From positions 1-48,828 of the forward strand of contig NZ_BDCH01000032.1 of assembly GCF_001613405.1 (NCBI RefSeq): DNA of 48,828 nucleotides, read 5' to 3'. Shown piece after piece: positions 37,604-48,828 of the stretch. The notes below the pieces were generated by a model. It was not told the origin of the DNA, searched no databases, and saw only the letters and a list, made by a program, of their open reading frames with translations. The translations under genes were made by a program, and so were the position numbers. How positions within the stretch are numbered: the stretch's first letter is position 1; the number at the start of each line of letters is the position of its first letter. The DNA is from Nocardia crassostreae (GTDB taxonomy: Bacteria; Actinomycetota; Actinomycetes; Mycobacteriales; Mycobacteriaceae).

Positions 37604-37633
37604 GGTCCGGTGCGGTACGCGCGGTAGAAATGC

Positions 37634-38254
37634 ATGGTGAGCATTGACGCCGTCGCGCTATTGCAGGATCCGATCCGCCGACGGCTCTACGACTACGTGG
37701 CCGCGGCGGATCACGATGTGAGCCGGGACGAGGCAGCGGAGGCGGCGGAGATCAAGCGGCCGCTGGCGGTGTTCCACCTCGACAAGCTGGCCGAGGCGGG
37801 ATTGCTCGATGCGGTGTTCCGCCGTCCGGAGGGCAGGACCGGGCCCGGGTCGGGGCGGCCCGCCAAGTTCTATCGGCGCGCGGATGCGGAATTCGCGGTC
37901 ACCCTGCCCGCCCGCGACTATCGAACGGTCGCCGAGGTGCTCGCGGAGGCGGTGAAGCATGCCGGATTCGAGGATGCGATCGCGAAAACCGCTGCCGCGC
38001 ACGGTCCGTCGCTGGACGGTCGCGAATTCCTGGAGGTGCTGCGCGAGCGCGGCTACGAACCGTTCGCCGACGGCGCGGTGATCCGCTTGCGCAACTGCCC
38101 TTTTCACCGGCTCGCGGTCGACTTCCCGCCGCTGGTCTGCGGTATGAATCTGGCGCTGCTCGAGCGCCCGGCCGCGGAGGCCGGATGGACCGCCCGGATG
38201 GATGCGGCGCCGGGACGATGCTGCGTGAGCTTTTCTAAAACAAACGAAAGTTAG
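37634..38254 (+). CDS. Winged-helix regulator, SufR-like with conserved cysteines
   Basis: The 206-residue protein has an N-terminal ArsR-type winged helix (LLQDPIRRRLYDYV, then IKRPLAVFHLDKLAEAGLL). Its C-terminal half holds the pattern NCPF (near 155), VCGMN (near 168) and CC (near 197). In SufR-family repressors such cysteines bind an Fe-S cluster. Whether a cluster forms here is inferred. No suf genes are nearby. It lies 30 bp downstream of the oxidoreductase and 14 bp upstream of the DUF3291 gene, so it may regulate the latter. Confidence 0.82.
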   Translation: MVSIDAVALLQDPIRRRLYDYVAAADHDVSRDEAAEAAEIKRPLAVFHLDKLAEAGLLDAVFRRPEGRTGPGSGRPAKFYRRADAEFAVTLPARDYRTVAEVLAEAVKHAGFEDAIAKTAAAHGPSLDGREFLEVLRERGYEPFADGAVIRLRNCPFHRLAVDFPPLVCGMNLALLERPAAEAGWTARMDAAPGRCCVSFSKTNES

Positions 38255-38255
38255 T

Positions 38256-38268
38256 TATAGTCCCGATT
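38256..38268 (+). promoter_or_regulatory. TATAGT -10 element, leaderless promoter of the DUF3291 gene
   Basis: TATAGT (38256-38261) lies 7 nt before the ATG at 38269, and no Shine-Dalgarno is present. The upstream stretch ctaaaacaaacgaaagttag is AT-rich for this genome and contains an AAC/GTT near-dyad that could be an operator for the SufR-like protein encoded just upstream. Confidence 0.55.
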
Positions 38269-38721
38269 ATGCATCTCGCAGAGCTCAATATCGGCCGGTT
38301 GGCCGCACCCCAGGGCGATCCGAAGGTCGCCGACTTCTTCGACGCCCTCGATCGGATCAACAAACTGGCCGACACTTCCCCCGGTTTCGTCTGGCGCATG
38401 GTCGACGGCGAGTCGGACAATGCGCTCTCGCTCCGCCCGGACGGCTGGGATGCGGACGTCATCGTGAACCTGAGCGTGTGGGAATCGCGCGACGCGCTGT
38501 TCGACTACACCTATCGCAGCGGGCATATGGAGTTCCTGCGCCGCCGCCGCGAATGGTTCCTTCCCCTCGGCCGGCCGCCCATCGCCCTGTGGTGGATTCC
38601 CCTGGGGCACAAGCCAACTCTCGACGAGGGCGTCGAACGCCTGGAGCACCTCCGTGAGCACGGGCCCACTCCGTACGCATTCACCTTCCGCAACGCCTTC
38701 GAACCCCAGCAGGCCGCCTAG
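38269..38721 (+). CDS. DUF3291 domain-containing protein
   Basis: The 150-residue protein is of the DUF3291 family, related in fold to heme-degrading/antibiotic-biosynthesis monooxygenases (dimeric alpha-beta barrel). The recognised pattern is LAELNIGRL at the start, SPGFVWRM near 38, NLSVWESRDALFDYTYRSGH near 66 and LGRPPIALWWIPLGH near 100. The biochemical role is not established. It has its own likely promoter (TATAGT) overlapping the end of the regulator gene. Confidence 0.85.
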   Translation: MHLAELNIGRLAAPQGDPKVADFFDALDRINKLADTSPGFVWRMVDGESDNALSLRPDGWDADVIVNLSVWESRDALFDYTYRSGHMEFLRRRREWFLPLGRPPIALWWIPLGHKPTLDEGVERLEHLREHGPTPYAFTFRNAFEPQQAA

Positions 38722-38750
38722 CCCCGCGTCTGCCCGCAATAATGGTCGGA

Positions 38751-39488
38751 GTGAACGAGGTCGAGGTCATCATTGCCCATCACGAGCGCGCCACCCTGCG
38801 GGTCGGGGAGGTCTTCCTGAAGATCGACGCCGATCAGTCCCGCGCCGACCTCGAGGTCGCGGCAATGGCCTGGGCGCCGATCCCGACTCCGGAGATCCTG
38901 TGGCGGAAGCCGCCCGTGCTCGCGCTCGCCCCCGTCCCGGGCACGGCTCTCGGCCGCCTCGGCCAGCCGTCGACCGCGTCCCCGCAGGCGTGGGCCGCGG
39001 CGGGCGCGGCCGTTCGAATGCTGCACGACGCGCCGCTGCCGCCATGGCCCCGCCGGAGTTTGGACGAGCTCACGACGCATCTCGACGAGGAATGCGAGTG
39101 GATTCTCACGAACGAGGTCCTTCCCGCCGACCTCGTCGCGCGCAACCGCCAGGTCGCCGAGACCGCACTCCGGTCGTGGACACCGGTTTTCACGCACGGC
39201 GACCTACAGGTCGCCCACGTATTCGTCGACGGTGACGAGGTCACCGGCGTGCTCGACTGGTCCGAGGCGGGGCCGGGCGATGCCCTGTTCGACCTCGCCA
39301 CACTGACTCTCGGGCACCGGGAGCGCCTCGGGGATGTCGTCGCCGGTTACGGCGACGAGGTCGATCTCGACGTGATCCGGGCGTGGTGGTCGTTGCGCAG
39401 TCTGCTGGGGATCCGCTGGCTCGTCGAGCACGGGTTCGATCCGTTCATGCCCGGCGGCGAGGTGGATGTGCTGAGAGCCTGTATGTGA
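38751..39488 (+). CDS. Aminoglycoside phosphotransferase (APH)-family kinase
   Basis: The 245-residue small-molecule kinase is of the APH/choline kinase superfamily. The catalytic loop THGDLQVAHVFVDG (near 150) contains the catalytic Asp, and GVLDWSEAGPGDALFDLATL contains the metal Asp. The N-terminal lobe is short (ATLRVGEVFLKIDADQ). Substrates of such kinases are often unknown, and antibiotic resistance should not be assumed. I prefer GTG 38751, which lies 7 nt after AATAAT (38738-38743) and has no Shine-Dalgarno; ATG 38742 is the alternative. Unlike the relative at 17962-18837, this copy is intact. Confidence 0.87.
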   Translation: MNEVEVIIAHHERATLRVGEVFLKIDADQSRADLEVAAMAWAPIPTPEILWRKPPVLALAPVPGTALGRLGQPSTASPQAWAAAGAAVRMLHDAPLPPWPRRSLDELTTHLDEECEWILTNEVLPADLVARNRQVAETALRSWTPVFTHGDLQVAHVFVDGDEVTGVLDWSEAGPGDALFDLATLTLGHRERLGDVVAGYGDEVDLDVIRAWWSLRSLLGIRWLVEHGFDPFMPGGEVDVLRACM

Positions 39489-39503
39489 GGTCGGAGCGGC
39501 TGA

Positions 39504-40394
39504 TCACGCCCCTGCGAGAGTCTTCGCCGGGCCGAGCAGGCGGGCGGCGGAGCGGCGGAAGTCGGCGACCACGCGCCTGCGCTCGTCGGCGCGGGTGGCG
39601 ACGACGACATGGCAGGGGCCGACGTCCGACAGGGGCACGGTGGTGAGGTCCGGGCTGGCGGGAACGCAGGCGGGGTCGATCGCGACGGCCTGCCCATCCG
39701 CGATGTATTCGAGCTTGTCCTCGACGGCCGCGACCAGCGGGCCGTCGGGGGCGCGGCGGCCGTCGGGGCGGGGATCGATGCGCCAGAAGGCATTCCACGC
39801 CGGATCGGGCAGGCGGGGCACGGGTACGTCGGCGATATCGTCGAGGGACACCGATTCCTTGCCCGCCAGGCGATGACCGCGCGGGATAAGCAGCACCCGG
39901 GGTTCGTCGTAGACGACGGTGATGGGCAGGTCGTCGGACGGGAACGGCAGCCGGGCCAGCACCGCGTCCACCCGATGCTCGAGCAGCGCGGTGTGCACAT
40001 CGTTCCAATCCAGGTGCAGCGCACGGACTTCCACCTCCGGGTGGCGGCGGCGCAGGTCACGCACCGCGGGCGTGACGATCAGGTTAGTGGTGTAGCCGAC
40101 GGCGATCCGGCCCGGGCGGGCGGCCGCCCGGGTGGTGGCCGCGGCCTCGGCGGCCGAGCGCAACAAGGCTTGCGCCCGAGGCAGGAAGACCGTTCCGGCC
40201 TCAGTGAGCGTGCTGCCCTGCGGGGTCCGTTCCAGCAGCCGCGCACCCAATTGCTGTTCCAGACTACGGATCTGACGGCTCAGCGAGGGTTGGGCGATAT
40301 GCAGCGCCGCCGCCGCGCGACCGAAGTGCCGGTGTTCGGCGACCACGGTGAAGTAGCGCACCAGCCGCAGATCCACCGGCGCTGATTCGGGCAT
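39504..40394 (-). CDS. LysR family transcriptional regulator
   Basis: The 296-residue regulator has an N-terminal winged helix (LRLVRYFTVVAEHRHFGRAA, then ALHIAQPSLSRQIRSLEQQL, TLTEAG) and a periplasmic-binding-type effector domain from about residue 90. ATG 40394 (MPESAPVDLRL) fits the family start; an upstream frame to 40445 is not supported. It is divergent from the epimerase-like gene at 40568 with 173 bp between them, the usual arrangement of a LysR regulator and its target. The effector is unknown. Confidence 0.93.
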   Translation of the reverse strand: MPESAPVDLRLVRYFTVVAEHRHFGRAAAALHIAQPSLSRQIRSLEQQLGARLLERTPQGSTLTEAGTVFLPRAQALLRSAAEAAATTRAAARPGRIAVGYTTNLIVTPAVRDLRRRHPEVEVRALHLDWNDVHTALLEHRVDAVLARLPFPSDDLPITVVYDEPRVLLIPRGHRLAGKESVSLDDIADVPVPRLPDPAWNAFWRIDPRPDGRRAPDGPLVAAVEDKLEYIADGQAVAIDPACVPASPDLTTVPLSDVGPCHVVVATRADERRRVVADFRRSAARLLGPAKTLAGA

Positions 40395-40567
40395 GACCCC
40401 ACAGTACCGGCCCGCGATTGCACACCGCACCAGGACAGATGGCATGAACTGCGGCGATACCCGAAATGTATTGCGCTGTGCGAAACAGGTCTTGGACCGG
40501 TCGCCCGTCCGGCTCGCAGGGTGGAGGCACCGGCGACCGCCGGATCCTCAGCGAAGGAGAACACATC

Positions 40568-41452
40568 ATGCGGGTATTCGTCACGGGCGCAACCGGATTC
40601 GTCGGCTCCGCCGTCGTGGCCGAACTCATCGAGGCCGGTCATCACGTGGTCGGGCTGGCCCGGTCGGAGGCGACGGCCACGGCCCTGGCCGCCGCCGGGG
40701 CCGAAGCGCATCGAGGCGCACTGGAGGATCTCGACTCCCTGCGCGCCGCCGCGCGGGCGGCGGACGGCGTCATCCATCTCGCGTTCATTCACGATTTCGC
40801 CGACTACGAGGCCGCCTGCGCCACCGATCGCGCGGCCATCGACGCGCTCGGCGCCGAACTGGCGGATTCGGGCCGCCCGCTGATCGTCACCTCGGGGACC
40901 GCCATGCTGCCGGAGGGGCGGCTCGGGACCGAGGAGGACGGGGAGACCGGCGCGCAGCCGCGCACCGCCGGGGCGCGGGCGGCCCTGGCGTGGGCGGAGC
41001 GCGGGGTGCGCGTCTGCGCCGTGCGATTGCCACAGGTGCACGGGCCGGGCGATCGGCACGGATTCCTCCCCGCATTGATCAGAACCGCCCGCGCCACGGG
41101 TGTTTCGGCCTATGTCGGCGATGGCGCGAATCGATGGCCCGCGGCGCATCGGCTGGATGTCGCACAGGCATACCGGCTGGCGCTCGAACCCGCACCGGCG
41201 GGCACCCGGGTGCACGCGGTGGACGACGAGGGCGTGCCGGTGCGGGAGATCGCGGCGGCGATCGGCCGTGGACTGGGCCTGCCGGTGAGGTCGATGGCGG
41301 CGGACGCGCCCAGCCATTTCGAATGGCTGGCACGGTTCATCACGCTCGACAACCCCACCTCGAGCGCGCTGACGCGGGAGCGACTCGGCTGGAAGCCCGT
41401 GCAGCCCGGTCTCATCGAGGATCTCGAGGCGGGGCACTACTTCGAGAACTGA
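40568..41452 (+). CDS. NAD-dependent epimerase/dehydratase (extended SDR)
   Basis: The 294-residue extended short-chain dehydrogenase has the cofactor motif VTGATGFVGSAV at the N-terminus and VIHLAFIHDF near residue 60. The usual YxxxK is not evident in SGTAMLPEGRLGTEEDGE and the following segment; many family members of this subgroup lack it. The start at 40568 has AAGGAG upstream. The stop abuts the convergent aroE stop (TGA|TCA). It is probably controlled by the adjacent LysR protein. The substrate is unknown. Confidence 0.88.
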   Translation: MRVFVTGATGFVGSAVVAELIEAGHHVVGLARSEATATALAAAGAEAHRGALEDLDSLRAAARAADGVIHLAFIHDFADYEAACATDRAAIDALGAELADSGRPLIVTSGTAMLPEGRLGTEEDGETGAQPRTAGARAALAWAERGVRVCAVRLPQVHGPGDRHGFLPALIRTARATGVSAYVGDGANRWPAAHRLDVAQAYRLALEPAPAGTRVHAVDDEGVPVREIAAAIGRGLGLPVRSMAADAPSHFEWLARFITLDNPTSSALTRERLGWKPVQPGLIEDLEAGHYFEN

Positions 41453-42298
41453 TCAATCCTTCAGGGCCTCAGCCATTTCCGTGCGCGGGGCGGGCTGACC
41501 GGTGAACTGCTCGACCTGACCGTAGGCCTGGTTCAGGAGCATCTCGAGGCCGCTCACGACGGTGTGCCCGGCGCGAATAACGGCCTCCGCCAACGGTGTC
41601 GGCCACGGGTTGTAGATGGCGTCCAGGATTACAGGTGCATTGGCGACCGAATCCGCCACGGGCGCAGCGGCATCGGCGGGGACGGTGCTCACCGCGACAT
41701 CGACGTCGGAGCAGACGAAGCCGAGGCCGTCCGGGTCGAAGTCGATGACTTCGGCCGACATGCCCAGGCCCTCGGCGAGTTCCAGGGTGTCGGAGGCGCG
41801 GCCCTTGTCGCGGGCCACGATGGTGACGGTGTGCGCGCCCAATTCGGCGAGGGCCAGCAGGGCGGGGCGGGCCGTGCCGCCCGCGCCGAGCACGACCGCA
41901 CGCTCGATCTCCTCGACGCCCGCGCCCTGGAGCGCGCCGCGCACGCCGTCGACATCGGTGCAGTCCGCGCGCCACCCGGATGCGGTGCGCACCAGGGTGT
42001 TCGCCGAACCCACCAGTTCGGCGCGGTCGGTGCGCTCCCCCGCGTACTCGAGCGCGGCGACCTTGCCGGGCATGGTCACCGACAGTCCGACCCATTCGGG
42101 TCCCAGGCCGTCGACCAGGCCCGGCAATTGCTCACCGGTGCACTCGATCCGCTCATAGGTCCAGTTCAGACCGAGTGCGCGGTAGGCCGCCAGGTGCAGT
42201 TGCGGCGATCGCGAATGCGCGATCGGGCTGCCCAGGACGGCGGCCTTGCGAACCTCACCGGCCCCTGTCACCTCACCGGCCACTGTCGAGAATTCCAC
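41453..42298 (-). CDS. aroE: Shikimate 5-dehydrogenase
   Basis: AroE reduces 3-dehydroshikimate to shikimate with NADPH. The 281 residues include the substrate segment GSPIAHSRSPQLH (near 23), the motif VTMPGKVAA with the catalytic Lys (near 74), NTLV (near 100), and the Rossmann GAGGTARPAL (near 138). Its start is GTG 42298, overlapping mltG by 26 nt, with AGAAGG upstream. GTG 42271, 1 nt past the mltG stop, is a close alternative; the intervening sequence contains a direct repeat (gccggtgaggtg). It is part of alaS-ruvX-mltG-aroE. Confidence 0.96.
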   Translation of the reverse strand: MEFSTVAGEVTGAGEVRKAAVLGSPIAHSRSPQLHLAAYRALGLNWTYERIECTGEQLPGLVDGLGPEWVGLSVTMPGKVAALEYAGERTDRAELVGSANTLVRTASGWRADCTDVDGVRGALQGAGVEEIERAVVLGAGGTARPALLALAELGAHTVTIVARDKGRASDTLELAEGLGMSAEVIDFDPDGLGFVCSDVDVAVSTVPADAAAPVADSVANAPVILDAIYNPWPTPLAEAVIRAGHTVVSGLEMLLNQAYGQVEQFTGQPAPRTEMAEALKD

Positions 42299-43727
42299 TC
42301 TGCATTGCCTTCTGGATATTGCGCAGGTGCTCGTTGTAGTCGTCGGTGAACAGCGTCGTGCCCTGCTGGTCGATGGTCACGAAGTACAGCCAGTTACCGG
42401 GTTCCGGTTTCTCCATGGCGCGCAACGCATCCAGCGACGGCGCGGAGATGGGCGTCACGGGCAGACCGGCCATGGCGTAGGTGTTCCACGGCGTCTTGGT
42501 GGCCCGGTCGGCGTCGGTGGTGGCGACCTCGGTCTTGTCGAGGGTGTAGTTGACGGTGGAGTCGAACTGCAGCGGCTGGTCGACGGCCAAGCGGTTCACG
42601 ATGACTCGCGCGACCTTGGACATGTCATTGGGCAGCGCTTCGCGTTCCACCAGGGAGGCGGCAATGAGCGTCTCGTAGGGCGACAGGCCGTTGGAGCCGC
42701 CGGACTGCAGCAGCCCGGTCGATTCGTAGCTCGCGGCGCTCTCGGTGACCAGCTGCTTCAGGATCTGCTCCGGGCTGCCGCTGGGATCGAAATCCAGGGT
42801 GCCCGCACGGATCAGCCCTTCGAGCTGACGGCTGCGATCGGGCACCGAACGCACCCGGTCCATGGCCCACGACGGCACGCCCAGCGCGGCCGGATCGGTA
42901 TTCGTGCCCGCGGCCTCGAGCTGTTCGTAGGTCACGCACTTGGCGGCGGTCCCGGCGCCCACGCAGCTGGCGTCGGCGATCTTGCGGTAGATGCCGTCCT
43001 TGCGCGCCCCGGTGTGCACATCGGTGGAGTCGTGCAGCTGGCGGCCCTCGGAGATGACCACATTGCCGACGCGGGAACCCTTGCCCACCAAGGCCGTCAC
43101 CGCTTCGGCGGCCGGGCTGTGGCTGGCGATGGCGTAGTACCCGGGCTGCACCGAGTTCATATTGGAGTTGCGCACCGCCGCCTCGTAGAAGGCCGCGCTG
43201 CTGGCGACGACACCCTTGTCGTACATGGCCTCGGCGATCTGGGTGGCGGTATCGCCATCCTTCACCTGCACGACCGCGAGCGGACCGGCGGAACCGGCGG
43301 CGAAATCCTCGGCGGGACTGAGCCGATTCATGAACTTCCACGCGACGAAGCCCACGCCCGCGGCGATCAGCAGGGCGAATACGACCGCGACGACCCACAG
43401 ATTGCGGCGGCGGCGCTTGCGCTCGGCCGCTTTGCGGGAGGCGACCCGGGACCGCTTCTGCCGCGATCCGGCGGCGCGACCGCCCGAGGAGCGGGCACCG
43501 GAACGCGGCGAGGCGGGACGGCGACCACCGGCGGCCCGCTGCGGTGCGGGACGACGACGCGGCTCGGGCTCGAGCGGCGGTTCGTCGTCCTCGTCCTCGT
43601 AGCGCGGGATGACGGTGGTGTCGTCCTCGTAATCGTCCGCGTCCGACCAGTCCAGATCATCCCGGCGGTAGCGGCGCTCCGCGTTCTGCCGATAGCGTTC
43701 CTCGGCTCGCGTCCAGCGGTCGGTCAT
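42273..43727 (-). CDS. mltG: Endolytic murein transglycosylase MltG (YceG-like)
   Basis: MltG cuts nascent peptidoglycan strands at the membrane and so limits glycan length. The 484 residues include an acidic then basic disordered cytoplasmic region (1-108), one membrane helix (about 109-130), a LysM-like region, and a catalytic domain with the Glu in LIAASLVEREA and the signature NTYAMAGLPVTPISAPS. ATG 43727 overlaps the ruvX stop as ATGA. The long N-terminal tail is typical of actinobacterial homologues. Confidence 0.95.
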   Translation of the reverse strand: MTDRWTRAEERYRQNAERRYRRDDLDWSDADDYEDDTTVIPRYEDEDDEPPLEPEPRRRPAPQRAAGGRRPASPRSGARSSGGRAAGSRQKRSRVASRKAAERKRRRRNLWVVAVVFALLIAAGVGFVAWKFMNRLSPAEDFAAGSAGPLAVVQVKDGDTATQIAEAMYDKGVVASSAAFYEAAVRNSNMNSVQPGYYAIASHSPAAEAVTALVGKGSRVGNVVISEGRQLHDSTDVHTGARKDGIYRKIADASCVGAGTAAKCVTYEQLEAAGTNTDPAALGVPSWAMDRVRSVPDRSRQLEGLIRAGTLDFDPSGSPEQILKQLVTESAASYESTGLLQSGGSNGLSPYETLIAASLVEREALPNDMSKVARVIVNRLAVDQPLQFDSTVNYTLDKTEVATTDADRATKTPWNTYAMAGLPVTPISAPSLDALRAMEKPEPGNWLYFVTIDQQGTTLFTDDYNEHLRNIQKAMQSGILDSGR

Positions 43728-44304
43728 GCATCATCCCCGCGGGGCTTCAAAAGTGCACTCCGTTCGTCCAACCAGACTTGCAGGATCGATACGGCGGCCG
43801 CCTGATCGATGACCTGCCGCTGCCCACGCGCACGAACTCCACTGTCCCGCAACGCGCGTGCAGCAGACACCGTAGTCAAACGTTCGTCGGAAAGCCGCAC
43901 CGGCACCGGCGCGATCAAGGTCCGCAAACGCCCCGCGAAGGTGGCCGCCAGCTTAGCCGAAGAGCCGGATTCTCCGCGTAAGGTGCGCGGCAGACCGACG
44001 ATCACTTCAACGGCTTCGTATTCACGCACAATCTCGGCAATCCTCGCCAGGTCGGGTGCGAGCGTGCCGGGCGCGACCTTCTTGGCGCGCGGCACGGTCT
44101 CCACGGGAGTGGCGAGAATACCGTCCGGATCGCTACTGGCGACACCGATTCGCACAGTGCCGACATCGACGCCAATGCGCCGTCCGCGTCCGGGATCGGC
44201 GGCGGGCGACGGACGGTCCGAGACGAACCGCGCGTCTTTTTCTGCCGGTGTCCGGGCGCCCTCGAAAGAGGCGCCCGGTGTGTCCGAGGAGTCGGAACCG
44301 TGCA

Positions 44305-44305
<1 letters not shown>
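43724..44305 (-). CDS. ruvX: Putative pre-16S rRNA nuclease / Holliday junction resolvase-like (YqgF)
   Basis: The 193-residue protein has the RNase H-like YqgF fold. Characterised homologues process 16S rRNA 5' ends or act on Holliday junctions. The core starts with IGVDVGTVRIGVA, whose Asp is catalytic, followed by VGLPRTLRG and SDERLTT with further acidic residues, and ends with DQAAAVSILQVWLDE. About 40 N-terminal residues are a low-complexity extension. The start overlaps the alaS stop (TGATG at 44305, or GTGA at 44308). Confidence 0.94.
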
Positions 44306-46974
<2,669 letters not shown>

Positions 46975-47046
46975 AGGTATCCAGCCTACCGGTCCCGGTC
47001 CAGCGGGTTTTCACCCCCACCGGCCCGGGGCCCGCCCACCCCTGGC

Positions 47047-47649
47047 TCAGCGAACGAGATCCTTCAAGGGCTCGGTATCGAGCACCACCCCTACCGGTTT
47101 CGGAAGTTCGACCTTCGATCCGAACGGCAAGTGGACCGTCGACGAGTACACCCCGTTCACGACCCCGCTGTAGACGAAGGTCTCACAGACGTCCCTGTCG
47201 ATCAGCAAATAGACCGGGATGCCCGCCCCGGCATATGCGCGCGGTTTCTCCCTGCGGTCGCGTCGGTCCGTATCGGAATCGAAGGAGGTAACTTCCACCA
47301 CCATCAATACCGGGTCGGGATCCTTCCACTCACCCTGACCGGCAAAGGCTCGCTTGGGCGCGAGCACCGCGTCGGTGCGTGCCCGACCACTCCGGTACCC
47401 CGCGACCTTGAGACCGACCTCCGGATACACCGAGCGCTCACCGCGCTGTTCGCGGAACTGGTCGAGCAGCCATTGGAAGATCTCGTCATGATCCCCGTCC
47501 GGCATCGGCTTCGCCCCCAGCTTCCCGTCGATGAATTCGAGTCTGGCCCCCAACTCGGCATTTCGTGCCAGACGCGCTAGCTCCTCGAAGTCCGCGACGG
47601 ACATCTGCGGCTGGTCCGCAGCCTTCGGCCGATTCGCCATGACTGTCAC
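47047..47649 (-). CDS. Uma2 family (DUF820) PD-(D/E)XK nuclease-fold protein
   Basis: The 200-residue protein is of the Uma2/DUF820 family, a restriction-endonuclease-like fold abundant in cyanobacteria and actinobacteria. The expected elements are LEFIDGKL (near 52), an acidic GDHDEIFQWLLDQF helix, RTDAVLAPK with the conserved Asp (near 105) and VVEVTS (near 128) with Glu, then a helix with Lys and Tyr (REKPRAYAGAGIPVYLLID). Nuclease activity is not certain. GTG 47649 lies 5 nt after GGAGGG; ATG 47640 is the alternative. It is unrelated in function to alaS, about 70 bp away. Confidence 0.88.
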   Translation of the reverse strand: MTVMANRPKAADQPQMSVADFEELARLARNAELGARLEFIDGKLGAKPMPDGDHDEIFQWLLDQFREQRGERSVYPEVGLKVAGYRSGRARTDAVLAPKRAFAGQGEWKDPDPVLMVVEVTSFDSDTDRRDRREKPRAYAGAGIPVYLLIDRDVCETFVYSGVVNGVYSSTVHLPFGSKVELPKPVGVVLDTEPLKDLVR

Positions 47650-47844
47650 CGAATCCCTCCGTTCTTCTGGGCGGATCGCGGATCGACGCGACCAGCCTAG
47701 GTACCAGTGTCGCGCAGCCGACAATGTTTGCGGGGACTCACCTGTACGACACGCAGAATCCCCGCAGCTGGAGAAATTCGCCGCTGTCCGGGTATCTCGC
47801 GAGTACGACCTGGCTCACACTGGGTGGAAAAGCGGGAGGGCACC

Positions 47845-48828
47845 GTGCGAGTGCGCAATCCGTTCGCGGAGGACGGCATGTTTCCGGATGTCGTGGTGAC
47901 GGCACTGGCGGCCTCGACATCGATCGCCGGTGATGTCGACGGCACCTGGCGCGGGCTGCTCGCGGGGGAATCCGGGATCGAGGAGCTCACCGATCCGTGG
48001 GTGCGGGCCTATGGGCTGCCGGTGCGGATCGGGGGTGCGCTGCGAGTCAAGCCCGAGAGTCTGCTGAGCCGGGTGGAATTGCGGCGGATAGCCTATGTGG
48101 AGCAACTGGCGACGGTGCTCGGGCGGCAGGTATGGCGGAATGCGGGCAGCCCGCAGGTCGATCCGGATCGGCTGGCGGTCTCGATCGGCACGGGGTAGGG
48201 CGGCGCGGACGCGGTGGTGCACGCACGCGACGCCATGACCGCGGGTGGTTATCGGAAGGTGTCGCCGCTGGCGGTGCAGATGATGATGCCCAATGGCCCG
48301 GCCGCGGTGGTCGGCCTCGAGCTGTGCGCCCGCGCCGGGGTCATCACCCCCGTCTCGGCCTGCTCCTCCGGATCGGAAGCAATCGCGAAGGCTTGGCAGA
48401 TGATCGTCATGGGCGATGCCGACATCGTCGTCACCGGCGGCGTCGAAGGCCCGCTGGACCCCGTCATGATCGCCGCCTTCGCCATGATGCGCGCCATGAG
48501 CACCCGCAATGACAACCCGAAGGGCGCTTCCCGCCCCTTCGACGCCGACCGCGACGGCTTCGTCTTCGGCGAGGCGGGCGCTCTCATGGTCGTCGAAACC
48601 GAAGCCCACGCCCGAGCCCGCGGCGCCACCATCCTCGCCCGCCTGCTCGGCGCGGGCATCACCTCCGACGGCTACCATCTGGTCGCCCCCGACCCGGACG
48701 GCACCGGTGCCGCGCGCGCCATGACCAGAGCCATGCAAATCCCGGGCCTGTCACGATCCGACATCACCCACATCAACGCCCACGCCACCGCCACCTCGGT
48801 GGGCGACACCGCCGAAGCCAACGCCATC
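47845..48828 (+). pseudogene. KasA/KasB-type beta-ketoacyl-ACP synthase, in-frame amber codon, cut by window end
   Basis: Translation from GTG 47845 (GGGAGGG five nt upstream) gives a type II KAS resembling the mycobacterial FAS-II synthases that elongate meromycolic acids: VVVTALAAST, then TWRGLLAGESGI and NAGSPQVDPDRLAVSIGTG. A TAG at 48196-48198 stops the frame where relatives have Leu followed by GGA/GGAE. The same frame continues intact with the active-site Cys in SACSSGSEAIA and a His in NAHAT up to 48828. A TTG to TAG change is the simplest cause. The stop would remove the active site. The end of the gene is outside the window. Confidence 0.85.

Noticed and set aside
38751..39488. Antibiotic-resistance gene call for the APH-family kinase
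   Set aside because: Only the general kinase motifs are visible; most genomic members of this family have other or unknown substrates.

Overview
The window looks like the chromosome of a high-GC, mycolic-acid actinobacterium, most likely Nocardia or a close relative; genus is an inference. The grounds are high GC with strongly GC-biased third codon positions and GTG starts. The pyr operon carries the Mycobacteriales-type PH-like membrane gene between pyrC and carA. Familiar mycobacterial blocks are present (pepQ-efp-nusB, aroC-aroK-aroB, aroE-mltG-ruvX-alaS), along with a KasA/KasB-type ketosynthase and a perfect mycobacterial LexA (SOS) box.

Layout. 1-290: short tandem repeats and three GC hairpins. 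0.3-1.8 kb: methyltransferase and patatin-like lipase, convergent. 1.9-10.7 kb (minus): the complete pyrimidine operon pyrR-pyrB-pyrC-PH gene-carA-carB-pyrF, with several junctions overlapping or abutting, so translationally coupled. 11-18.9 kb: MscS channel, alpha/beta hydrolase, SOS-controlled AlkB-like oxygenase, two paralogous flavoprotein monooxygenases flanking an aldo/keto reductase, a GXWXG/DUF4334 protein, and an aminoglycoside-phosphotransferase-like gene broken by one amber codon.

18.86-19.28 kb is non-coding. It holds four 10-bp boxes spaced exactly 20 bp apart in a 2+2 inverted layout, and a perfect 13-bp-arm inverted repeat that covers the likely -10 and the start codon of the next gene. 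19.3-23.2 kb is the most interesting locus: a four-gene operon encoding a J-domain/dead-kinase fusion, a vWA-like protein, a divergent adenylosuccinate-synthetase-like enzyme and a Nudix-winged-helix (NrtR-family) regulator. I do not recognise it as a named system.

23.3-31 kb: secreted TAP-type hydrolase, a TetR/oxidoreductase divergent pair, a frameshifted SDR gene, YciI-like protein, nusB-efp-pepQ, and a small prepilin-peptidase-like protein with a degenerate internal duplication. 31-35 kb: aroC-aroK-aroB, chained by 4-nt overlaps; AroK carries an unusual disordered tail of about 265 residues, and a strong hairpin terminator follows aroB. 35-41.5 kb: accessory regulators and enzymes (GNAT, B-4DMT, a second TetR/oxidoreductase pair, a SufR-like regulator, DUF3291, APH-like kinase, LysR/epimerase pair). 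41.5-47 kb (minus): aroE-mltG-ruvX-alaS. The end holds a Uma2-family protein and the start of a KasA/B-like ketosynthase with an in-frame amber codon, cut by the window edge.

Recurring themes. Three genes carry single disabling lesions (two amber codons, one frameshift); these could be real decay or assembly error. Several first genes lack a Shine-Dalgarno but have a -10-like hexamer 6-7 nt before the start codon, which suggests leaderless mRNAs.
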